From positions 1 through 64,000 of the forward strand of contig CAVOGV010000039.1 of NCBI GenBank assembly GCA_963695445.1: a stretch of DNA of 64,000 nucleotides. The letters run 5' to 3'. Both the position numbers and the translations under genes were made by a program. This document shows, one piece after another, positions 1-7,663 of this stretch (its first letter is position 1; the number at the start of each line of letters is the position of its first letter). The DNA is from Thiohalocapsa sp963695445 (GTDB lineage Bacteria > Pseudomonadota > Gammaproteobacteria > Chromatiales > Chromatiaceae). The notes under the pieces are model-generated. The model saw nothing but the letters and a program-made list of their open reading frames with translations, did no database searches and was not told the DNA's origin.

Positions 1-324
1 CGCGCGGGTGCGGCGGACCACCCCGGCAATCCGTCGCTCTGCCCGGTCTGGCAATTCCATGAGGTCTACTCCAGCGACGAGGTCAAGGAGTGGGTGCAGC
101 AGGGGTGTCGCAGTGCCGGCATCGGCTGCCTGGAATGCAAGCAGCCGGTCATCGAGGCGGTGCGCGCGGAGCTGGCCCCCGATTCCAGGCGCGTGCCCCG
201 CGAGTTGGAAGCGCAGCCCGAGGTGGTTTGGTCCGCGATCAACGAGGGCTGCGAACGCGCGCGCGACGTGGCCCGAGAGACCATGGAAGAGGTCCGCCTC
301 GCCATGTCTTTGAGCCAGGGCTGA
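1..324 (+). CDS. trpS: Tryptophanyl-tRNA synthetase, C-terminal part
   Basis: The window opens inside this gene; only about 107 C-terminal residues are present. TrpS charges tRNA-Trp in the cytoplasm. The visible part has the stretch NPSLCPVWQFHEVYSS followed by GCRSAGIGCLECKQPV, a cysteine-containing C-terminal region typical of the longer proteobacterial TrpS form, and ends in a helical tail with REtMEEVRLAM. The HIGH and KMSKS motifs would lie upstream of the window. It precedes scpA-scpB-rluB, a common gammaproteobacterial order. Identification is from family memory of the C-terminal motif, not from the catalytic core. Confidence 0.85.
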   Translation, partial: RAGAADHPGNPSLCPVWQFHEVYSSDEVKEWVQQGCRSAGIGCLECKQPVIEAVRAELAPDSRRVPRELEAQPEVVWSAINEGCERARDVARETMEEVRLAMSLSQG

Positions 325-449
325 GGCCGGGCTGAGCCCAGGCTGAGCGAGCAACTGGAAGGGGCCTGACACCAAGACCGCATGCAGACCGTCCCTATGC
401 AGAGACATTGACCAACAACCCGCCGAGTCGCCTCCGGCGTCAGCAGGAG

Positions 450-1228
450 ATGCCGTTTGCTGTGGTGCAGGGCACGCCGATGCTGACGTTGCCGTTGGAC
501 CTTTACATCCCGCCGCGACGCGCTGGAGGTCTTTCTCGATGCCTTTGAGGGGCCTTTGGATCTGCTGCTGTACCTTATCCGGCGACAGAATCTGGACATC
601 CTCGACATCCCCATCGCCCAGATCACCGCCCAGTACATGGAATACGTGGAGCTCATGAAGGACCTGAAGCTCGAGTTGGCCGCGGAATATTTGGTGATGG
701 CCGCGATGCTGTGCGAGATCAAATCGCGCATGCTGCTGCCGCGTCCCGAGAGCGCCGACGACGACGAGGCCGACCCACGCGCCGAACTTGTGCGCCGGTT
801 GCAGGAGATATGAGCGCTTCAAACAGGCGGCCCAGGACATCGATGCGCTGCCGCGACTCGAGCGGGATTGTTTTCCGGTGCACGCGGATGTGCCCGCCGG
901 ACACGTGCCGCGCATTCCGCCGACGGTGGAGCTGGTGGAAGTGCTGCTGGCCCTGCGCGAGGTGCTTGGGCGAGCCGATCTGTTCACTAGCCACCGGGTA
1001 GAGCGCGAATCGCTGTCGCTGCGCGAGCGCATGTCGCAGGTGCTTGAGCGGGTGCAGCACGGCGGCTTCGTGCCCTTCGTGGCGCTGTTCGATATCACGG
1101 AGGGCCGCGCCGGCGTGGTCGTCAGCTTCCTGGCCGTTCTCGAACTGATCAAGGCCGCGACGCTGGAGCTGGTGCAGTCCGAGCCCTACGCCCCGATCCA
1201 CATTCGCTTGCGGCAGGCCGAGGCGTGA
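450..1228 (+). CDS. scpA: Segregation and condensation protein A, frame broken twice
   Basis: ScpA is the kleisin that bridges SMC heads in the chromosome-condensing SMC-ScpAB complex. The diagnostic N-terminal stretch FEGPLDLLLYLIRRQNLDI is present, followed by IPIAQITAQY and the kleisin helices. The frame must shift near 516 (one extra C before GACGCGCTGG) and near 808 (one extra A in GAGATATGAG). Removing both gives about 258 residues, the normal family length. The start at 450 follows an AGGAG directly; ATG 480 is an alternative. The end overlaps scpB as GTGA. The two shifts look like sequence errors because the downstream protein stays perfectly family-like. Confidence 0.85.
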
Positions 1229-2172
1229 GTTCCTCAGAGCACTCCTCTGGTGACCAGCAGGACGGCCTGGAGGACGGTGAGCAAGGCGTCGGCGCGGGCT
1301 CGGTCCCGACGCCCGCGGCGCTCAACGCCCTGTCCGTGCGCGCGCCGCCGGTCAAACAGGTCGTCGAGGGCGCCCTGATGGCGGCCGGCGGGCCGCTGAC
1401 GGTTGATCAGATCCTTGGGCTGTATCCCGACGATCAGCGTCCGCCGCGGGAAGAGGTCCGCGACGCCGTCGCCGCCATCAGCGATGATTATCAGGGACGC
1501 GGCATCGAGCTGGTCGAGGTGGCCGGCGGCTGGCGCATCCAAGTACGCCGCGAGGTCGCCCCCTGGGTCGGCCGGTTGTGGGAGGAGAGGCCCGCGCGCT
1601 ATTCCCGCGCGTTGCTGGAGACCCTGGCGCTGATCGCGTACCGTCAGCCGATCACCCGCGGTGAGATCGAAGATATCCGCGGCGTCGCCGTCAGTACCCA
1701 GATCGTCAAGACCCTGAGTGAGCGTGACTGGATACGCGTCGTCGGCCACCGCGACGTGCCGGGCCGCCCGGCTCTGTTCGCCACTACGCGGCGCTTTCTC
1801 GACTATTTTGGGCTGCGGTCGCTGAACGATCTGCCGCCGCTGGCGGAGATTCGCGACCCGTCTTTCTTTGCCGATGCGCTGGACCTGCAGGGCGGCGGCG
1901 ACAGTGCGGACGAATCCGACGACGGCAGGTCGCCCGCGCGGCTACAGGTGGCCGTGTTCCCAGCAGCCGAGCCGGCGCCCGAAACCGATTCGCCTGCGGA
2001 GACCGAGACCGAGATGGAGTCAGGGCCAACGTCGCAGGCCGCATCTGATCGACAGCCCAGTCCAGCGGACAATCCGGAAGGCGGCACGCCCGCCAGCAAT
2101 GGCGCTGACGGCTACCACGACGACACTAGCACCGACCAGCTTGGAGACGAGACCAATGATCGACCGGCGTAG
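1225..2172 (+). CDS. scpB: Segregation and condensation protein B
   Basis: ScpB binds the kleisin ScpA and regulates the SMC condensin. The GTG start overlaps the scpA stop by four bases, which supports translational coupling. Residues about 40-205 hold the two winged-helix domains, with the family-typical LLETLALIAYRQPITRGEIE and RGVAVSTQIVKTL. The protein is 315 residues, longer than the usual 190-250, because of an N-terminal extension and a tail of about 100 residues (from roughly residue 215) that is rich in Glu, Asp, Ser, Thr and Pro and probably disordered. The tail overlaps the rluB start. Confidence 0.95.
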   Translation: MSSSEHSSGDQQDGLEDGEQGVGAGSVPTPAALNALSVRAPPVKQVVEGALMAAGGPLTVDQILGLYPDDQRPPREEVRDAVAAISDDYQGRGIELVEVAGGWRIQVRREVAPWVGRLWEERPARYSRALLETLALIAYRQPITRGEIEDIRGVAVSTQIVKTLSERDWIRVVGHRDVPGRPALFATTRRFLDYFGLRSLNDLPPLAEIRDPSFFADALDLQGGGDSADESDDGRSPARLQVAVFPAAEPAPETDSPAETETEMESGPTSQAASDRQPSPADNPEGGTPASNGADGYHDDTSTDQLGDETNDRPA

Positions 2173-3058
2173 ACCCAGCACCGGCCCGCGCCGCAATCCA
2201 CCGGCCCCGGCCGGCGAGCCGGTGCGGCTGCAAAAGGCCCTGGCCGAGGCCGGGCTCGGATCGCGGCGCGAGATCGAGGGCTGGATCAGGGAAGGACGCG
2301 TGCGCGTCAACGGCCAACTGGCCAAGCTCGGCGACCGGGTGTCGCCCTCCGACCGTGTCCGCGTCGATGGCACCGACGTCAAACGTCGCGCGCCACGTAA
2401 GGCGCGGCCCGTGGTGCTCGCCTACCACAAGCCCGAGGGGGAGGTCGTCACGCGTCGCGATCCGGAGGATCGGCCCACGATCTTCCGGCGCCTGCCGGGC
2501 ATTCGCGATGGACGCTGGATCGCGGTTGGTCGGCTCGACCTCAACACCGCCGGCCTGCTGCTGGTCACCAACCATGGCGAGCTGGCGAATCGGCTCATGC
2601 ACCCATCGCGGCGCGTTGAGCGGGAATATGCGGTGCGCATACATGGCCAGGTCGCCGACGCAACTCTGAAACAGCTGGTCAACGGCATCGAACTCGAAGA
2701 CGGGCCGGCCCGTTTCGAAGAGATCGTTGAGTCCGGTGGCAGCGGCGCCAATCAGTGGTTCCATGTGCTGCTGTGCGAGGGCCGTAACCGCGAGGTGCGC
2801 CGGCTGTGGGAGGCGGCCGGCTGTGAGGTCAGCCGGCTCAAGCGTGTGCGCTTCGGTAATGTCATCCTCGGTGCCCGCCCGCTGCCGGGCCAATGGCGCG
2901 AACTCACCGATGAGGAGGTCGACGGTCTGGTTGCGTTGGCGGGTTTGCCATTACCGGCGGAGCCCACGAAACGGTCGCCGCGCCGCCCCATGCCCGGCGG
3001 CGGATCGAGGCCCAATGCCCGTGCTCGTTCTCGCTCCGGGCCGGGCCGCGAAGGCTAG
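2156..3058 (+). CDS. rluB: Pseudouridine synthase RluB family
   Basis: RluB isomerises a uridine in helix 89/93 of 23S rRNA to pseudouridine. The 300-residue protein starts with a basic leader, then an S4 RNA-binding domain (VRLQKALAEAGLGSRREIEG, residues about 22-80), then the RsuA/RluB catalytic core with the active-site aspartate in AVGRLDLNTAGLLLVTN (about residue 128) and the LCEGRNREVRRLWEA motif. The ATG at 2156 lies inside the end of scpB, so the two are probably coupled. The open frame extends further upstream but the family homology begins here. The tail is basic and low-complexity. Confidence 0.92.
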   Translation: MIDRRRPSTGPRRNPPAPAGEPVRLQKALAEAGLGSRREIEGWIREGRVRVNGQLAKLGDRVSPSDRVRVDGTDVKRRAPRKARPVVLAYHKPEGEVVTRRDPEDRPTIFRRLPGIRDGRWIAVGRLDLNTAGLLLVTNHGELANRLMHPSRRVEREYAVRIHGQVADATLKQLVNGIELEDGPARFEEIVESGGSGANQWFHVLLCEGRNREVRRLWEAAGCEVSRLKRVRFGNVILGARPLPGQWRELTDEEVDGLVALAGLPLPAEPTKRSPRRPMPGGGSRPNARARSRSGPGREG

Positions 3059-3087
3059 CAGACGATGGCGTTGTGTTGGGGCGCGCC

Positions 3088-3264
3088 TCAACCGTTATCC
3101 GCGAGCCAGGCGTCCAGGTCTTGCTGCTCGCTGAATCCTCCTGATACCTCCGCCAGCGCGAGACCGCCGCTCAGATTTGCCTTGGAGTGGCGTCCACCAC
3201 CGGGCAGGCACTCGATCGGGTGTCCGTTGTCGAGCTCATAGGTGCTCTCGTCGGTCTGAGGCAT
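3088..3264 (-). CDS. Small unknown protein, 58 residues
   Basis: I do not recognise a family. The reading frame starts with ATG at 3264, 14 bases after the stop of the cyclic-nucleotide-domain gene and preceded by GAGGCG, a plausible ribosome binding site. The product is acidic (MPQTDESTYELDNG at the N-terminus, QQDLDAWLADNG at the C-terminus), has one cysteine, a Gly-rich middle and no membrane segment. Its position and RBS suggest co-translation with the upstream gene, but it could also be a chance frame in GC-rich DNA. Confidence 0.45.
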   Translation of the reverse strand: MPQTDESTYELDNGHPIECLPGGGRHSKANLSGGLALAEVSGGFSEQQDLDAWLADNG

Positions 3265-3278
3265 CGCCTCGCTACTGT

Positions 3279-3761
3279 TCAGTAGCGCCCGCCGCTCTTC
3301 ATCAAGTAGTTGCGCATCTCCGCGCTCTCCAGATTCATCCGCATCAGATTGCTGTGCGTGATGCGGAAGATGGCGCGCATGACCTTGTAGACCAGCCGCG
3401 GATTGGAGTCGATCAAGGCCTCGAAGTCTTCGGGTTCCAGTGTCAGCACGCTGACAGCGGTATCGGCACACAGGGCTGCCTTTCGCGCGGAGCCATCGAT
3501 GAAGGCGCGGGTGCCGGAGCATTCGCCGACGCGCATTTGGTAGACCGTCTCCTCGTGCTCGCCGACCACCTTGCAGACGTTGAGCCTGCCGTCGGCGAGC
3601 ACGAACAGCGTGCGGCGCTGCTCGCCCTCGCGCACCAGCACCTCGCCCTGTTTCAGTTCCTGCATGCCCATCCGCCCGGCCAGGGTCGCGCATTCGGCGG
3701 CGTCAAGCTCCGCTCCCAGGGTGGACTGGGCAACGGCATCGGCAATGTTCAGCTCGGTCAT
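3279..3761 (-). CDS. Cyclic nucleotide-binding domain protein
   Basis: The 160-residue product consists almost entirely of one cNMP-binding beta-roll: LKQGEVLVREGEQRRTLFVLADGRLNV, then the phosphate-binding-cassette region VGECSGTRAFIDGSARKAALCADT, and a final helix pair. There is no helix-turn-helix, so it is a stand-alone sensor, not a CRP-type regulator. The usual E of the FGE segment in the cassette is replaced (GECSGTRAFI), so ligand binding is uncertain. It faces away from argE across a 230-base gap and is followed by a 58-residue frame. Confidence 0.8.
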   Translation of the reverse strand: MTELNIADAVAQSTLGAELDAAECATLAGRMGMQELKQGEVLVREGEQRRTLFVLADGRLNVCKVVGEHEETVYQMRVGECSGTRAFIDGSARKAALCADTAVSVLTLEPEDFEALIDSNPRLVYKVMRAIFRITHSNLMRMNLESAEMRNYLMKSGGRY

Positions 3762-3925
3762 GGTTGGTCACCGCGATCGGGTTACATGGGGAATGGGCGG
3801 TACGGCATCGCTGCCGCCTCGCGACGCCCCATAAGTTTAGCGCGTCTGCGTGACAAGGGATGGCCTGGCTTGGCTGCGATTCGGCGGGCATGCCCGGCGC
3901 CGACGATCGTTGCGGCCGTGCGGTT

Positions 3926-3943
3926 GTGCGGTTGTGCGGCTAA
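3926..3943. repeat. REP-like palindrome
   Basis: The sequence GTGCGGC-TAAA-GCCGCAC is a perfect 7-bp stem with a four-base loop, in the gap between argE and the cyclic-nucleotide-domain gene. It resembles the short 'GTGCGGCTTTAGCCGCAC' extragenic palindromes that are scattered in many gammaproteobacteria. It could also end the argE transcript, although no T-run follows. Confidence 0.5.
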
Positions 3944-3991
3944 AGCCGCACCTACACGGAAGGCACGCCCCGCGCGGGCGATTGGTATCGT

Positions 3992-5129
3992 CTATGCGTC
4001 GATACAGAACTGGCGGATCAGGCGTTTGAGCAAATGCACGGTCGGCGCGATACGGTCCAGCGCCAGGAACTCGTCCGGCTGGTGCGCTTGGTCGATGTCG
4101 CCGGGGCCGAGCACCACGGTTTCCATGCCAAGTTGGTTGAAGAACGGCGCCTCGGTGCCGAAGCTGACCGCCTCCGCGGCATGGCCGGTCAGCGCCTCGG
4201 CCGCGCGCACGATCGCCGAACTAGCCGCGGTCTCCGCCGGCGGAATGCTCTCGAACAGCGGCTCCACCTGCCAACCCAGTCCGCGCGACTCGGCAACGGC
4301 GGCGACACGGCGGGTCAGCTCGGCGCGCAGGTCGGCGGGGTCGAGCCCCGGGAGCACGCGCAGGTCCAAATGCAACTCGCAGTGGCCGCAGATGCGGTTG
4401 GGGTTGTCCCGCCGTGAATGTGGCCGCGGATTGATGGTCGGGTAGGGCACCGGAAACGCTCGGGTTGTTGTAGCGGCGCTGCAATTCGTCCCGCCAGGCC
4501 AGCACCGCGGTCAGCACCTCGTGCATCACCCTCGAGCGCGTTATTGCCCAGGCGCGGGTCGCTGGCATGGCCACTGCGGCCCGTCGTCGGCACCGCTTCC
4601 CCCATCACGCCCTTGTGCATGCGCACCGGCCGGCAGTCCGGTCGGCTCGCCGATCACGGCATAGCGACCCAAGGGTCGGCCGGCATTCACCAGGGCATGG
4701 GCGCCGTGCATCGCGGACTCCTCATCGGCGGTGGCGAGGATGATCAGCGGCTGCTTCAGGTCCTTCGCCTTAAGCCCGCGGGCGGCCTCGATGGCGAGAC
4801 CGAGGAACGACTTCATGTCCGCGGTGCCGAGGCCGTAGAGCCGACCGGCATCTTCGCTCAGCTTGAGCGGATCGTGTTCGCCACAGCGGGGCATCGAAGG
4901 GCACCGTATCCGCGTGACCGGACAGCACCAAGCCGCCGGGGCCGCTCCCCAGCGTCGCGACCAAGTTAGCCTTGTCCGGATGCCCTGGAATTTCCAGCAT
5001 CTCCACCGCGAAGCCGGCATCCGTGAGCCAGCCCGCCAGCAGCTCCAGCAGTGGCCGGTTGCTCTGATCCCAGCCCGGCGTCACGCTGCTGACGGACGGT
5101 GTTGCGATCAGCCCCCCCAACATCGTCAT
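3992..5129 (-). CDS. argE: Acetylornithine deacetylase, frame broken about four times
   Basis: ArgE hydrolyses N2-acetylornithine to ornithine in arginine synthesis (M20 zinc peptidase fold). Family stretches are spread over three frames: LIATPSVSSV and WDQSNRPLLELLAGWL at the N-terminus, LVLSGHADTVPFDAPLW (zinc-binding H and the catalytic-side D), YGLGTADMKSFLGLAIEAA, TADEESAMHGA (catalytic EE), VIGEPTGL, GRSGHASDP, and CGHCELHLDLRVLPG near the C-terminus. Shifts are needed near 4880, 4625, 4530 and 4455. Four single extra bases would leave 377 residues, close to the normal 383. The start is taken at ATG 5129; another in-frame ATG lies at 5123. Confidence 0.85.
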
Positions 5130-5389
5130 CAACGTCGGTGCTTCAGTGGCAGGATGTGCGGCATGGAGTGACTCCGGTGGATGCGTTCGGTTGCGGTTAA
5201 GATTGGGGCGGCCCCAGGGAAACTGCACGCATGACGCGACCCGCATCCGAGTACCCGGAGACTCCGCGAAGGTCGGATTTACGACAAATGTCTGCGGCGA
5301 AGCGGACCTGGGCGGCGGCCTGCTGGGCGTAATCACGCTGATTGTTCGTGCTTCAAAACCCTGGCTATCTATTGTGCTTATTTTGCTGC

Positions 5390-5778
5390 ATGGACGCACT
5401 GCGAACGGCTTCAAGACTGTCTTCCGCTGGCCGAAGCGCTCTGTCGGGCGCTGCGTGACGAGGCCGGTCGGCTTGGCTTCGATGCTGACACGCTCGCAGG
5501 CGTCGATGTGCTCGGCGCAGTTTCAATTGCAAACCGATCCGGCCTCGGGCGACGAGGGCCTGCTCGGTGAATGGTTTGATCGGCATCGGTATCGCGTGGG
5601 CATGCTCCTGTTCCATGCCGACGGTAGCTTCTTTGCCGAGCACGACATCGTCCGCCCGCATCCGGGCGACCCGCGGCTGTTCGTCGAGGCGGTCGAGGCC
5701 TGGGGCCGCGGGGACGACATCCGCTGTGAGGCGCGGTTGATGCCCATGATCGACGAGTCGGCGGCAGCGGATGCCTGA
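5390..5778 (+). CDS. Unknown protein, frame broken twice
   Basis: I do not recognise the family. Reading from ATG 5390 with two +1 corrections (near 5428 and near 5520) gives about 128 residues: an N-terminal helical part (LAEALCRALRDEAGRLGFDA) and a C-terminal alpha/beta part with GEWFDRHRYRVGMLLFHADG and EHDIVRPHPGDPRLFVEAVE. The end is well conserved-looking and codon use fits the neighbours. It may form a pair with the next gene, 42 bases downstream. No signal peptide or membrane segment. Confidence 0.55.
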
Positions 5779-5819
5779 GCATTGCTGCGGCCGCGCGGAC
5801 ATTGCAACGGAGTCGAAGC

Positions 5820-6243
5820 ATGCCAGACACACATCTGATTCTCTATCACAAGCAATCCACCAGTGCCCGCACGCGGTTTCTGCGGTTTAGGCATGGTGGC
5901 GTTTGCGGTCCAGAGGTACTGCCGGCCGACGCCACTGTCGATGATCCGGGCGGCGGCAACGCCGCCACGCTGCTGACGCATCCCGGCATGCTGTTGCGTG
6001 CGACCGAGACGGCGCTCGATCTGGCGCGTGGCAGCCTGGCGTCGGACGCCGGCTTTCACTGCCGGGTCTTTGCCGGTGCCGACAGTGGCGACGTCTATCT
6101 GGCGCACTTCACCAGCATCGACCCGCCCTTCGAGGGCCGCGGATGCGGCGGGCGCGGCATTCATCGATCTCACTCAGGCACGGGGTCTGCCACCGGCGGA
6201 GCTGGCCTTGCTGCGGCTCGCCTACGAGCACGTTTTGGGCTGA
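5820..6243 (+). CDS. Unknown protein, frame broken once
   Basis: No family recognised. The frame starts with MPDTHLILYHKQSTSART, is rich in Ala, Gly and Thr, and must shift near 6140 (an extra G in GAGGGCC) to continue as DAAGAAFIDLTQARGLPPAE and end in ALLRLAYEHVLG. The corrected length is about 140 residues. It has no obvious membrane segment. It sits between the preceding unknown gene and the GNAT/C39 fusion on the same strand; a functional link to either is only inferred from position. Confidence 0.5.
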
Positions 6244-6514
6244 AGCCGTTTCCGCCCACGCCCTATCGCCACGGCGATTCAAACCACGCTGGCGGGGCAT
6301 GGCGTGCGGCCAGCGCCTATTGGTGCCGGGGATTTCGACAGGGTCAGGCCGTTTCGGACTAAACTGCGGCCAGTTCCAACTGCTGCTCGGCCGTCGCCAT
6401 GCCCCGGCGCCTCCGTATCCATATCGACGCTGTCCGACTGCATCCTGTGCGACACGGCCATGATGGTTGTGCGTGTTTGACCGACCGGTGCTTTCCACCT
6501 GCACGGTGCCAGCC

Positions 6515-7663
6515 GTGACCTCAGACTACCGCATCCGTTCCGCGATCAGCCCCGATCTGAACGCCCTGGTGGCGCTGGAGAACGCCTGCTTCGACTCTGA
6601 TCGACTCACGCGCCGGCAGTTTCGCTATATGTTGGCGCGCGCACAGGCGGTGCTGTTGCTCGCCGAGTCGGCGGTCGCCGCGCCGCCGACCACGGCGGAC
6701 TTGCTCGGCTACGTGCTGGTGCTGTTCAATCGCGCGACCTCGGTGGCGCGACTGTACTCCATCGCGGTGGCCGGCGCGGCGCGTGGCCGCGGTGTTGGGC
6801 GGGCGCTGGTGCAGGCGGCCGAGGAGGCCACCTGGGATGCGGAGCGGGCCTATCTGCGGCTGGAGATCCGGCGCGATAACCTGGCCTCGCAGCGTCTGTT
6901 CGAGGGGCTTGGCTATCGCCGTTTCGGCGTGCTGTCGGACTATTACGAAGATCACATGGAGGCGCTGCGCTACGAAAAGCAGCTCGCGCCCTATGCCCGG
7001 CGCGCACCGGCGCGGGTGCCGTTCTACGAGCAGACCCTGGATTTTACCTGTGGTGCGTCGTCGCTGATGATGGCGATGCAGGCGCTGTCGCCGGAATTGA
7101 GCCTGGATCGCACGCTGGAGCTGCGCATCTGGCGCGAGGCGACCACCATCTTCATGACCTCGGGCCATGGCGGCTGCGGTCCGTTCGGCCTCGCGCTGGC
7201 GGCGCATGCGCGCGGCTATCGCGCCGAGGTGTTCGTCAACGACGTCGGCGTGCCCCTGATCGACTCCGTCCGCAGCCCGGAGAAAAAGGAGGTCATGCGG
7301 CTGGTGCATGAGGACATGCTGGCCGAGATCGAGCGTCTGCGCATTCCGGTCACCTACGGCACGCTCGGTCTGGACGAACTCGAAGCGCGCTTCAGCGCCG
7401 GTGCCGTGCCGCTGGTGCTGATCAGCTCCTACCGGATCTATGCCGAGAAGTTCCCGCACTGGGTGGTGGTGACGGGGTTCGATAAACACTTTGTTTATGT
7501 GCATGACCCTTATGTGGATTACGACAATGGCGAGACCCCGTTGGATTCGATGAACATGCCAATACAGCCGGCCGAGTTCCGGCGTATGAACCGCTACGGC
7601 CGTGCCGGGCTGCAGGCCGTGGTGCTGATTTCGTTGTCAGTCTTCGCAGACGATCATGGCTGA
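6515..7663 (+). CDS. GNAT acetyltransferase fused to C39-like peptidase
   Basis: From the GTG at 6515 the protein has 382 residues. Residues 1-155 are a RimI-type GNAT N-acetyltransferase with the acetyl-CoA loop RGRGVGRA at 90-97. Residues about 165-380 are a papain-like C39 peptidase-type domain with the candidate triad Cys179 (DFTCGASSL), His315 (FPHWVVVTGF) and Asp331 (VHDPY). This fusion is a recognised family that occurs beside RimK-like ATP-grasp genes, as here, where the next gene overlaps by eight bases. A TTG at 6467 would add 16 residues without improving homology. The pair is predicted to make or trim a peptide-type product or protein tag; the substrate is unknown. Confidence 0.88.
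   Translation: MTSDYRIRSAISPDLNALVALENACFDSDRLTRRQFRYMLARAQAVLLLAESAVAAPPTTADLLGYVLVLFNRATSVARLYSIAVAGAARGRGVGRALVQAAEEATWDAERAYLRLEIRRDNLASQRLFEGLGYRRFGVLSDYYEDHMEALRYEKQLAPYARRAPARVPFYEQTLDFTCGASSLMMAMQALSPELSLDRTLELRIWREATTIFMTSGHGGCGPFGLALAAHARGYRAEVFVNDVGVPLIDSVRSPEKKEVMRLVHEDMLAEIERLRIPVTYGTLGLDELEARFSAGAVPLVLISSYRIYAEKFPHWVVVTGFDKHFVYVHDPYVDYDNGETPLDSMNMPIQPAEFRRMNRYGRAGLQAVVLISLSVFADDHG

Noticed and set aside
3177..4445. A 422-codon plus-strand frame across the cNMP-domain gene and argE
   Set aside because: It runs antisense to two recognised genes and has low-complexity Ala/Arg composition.
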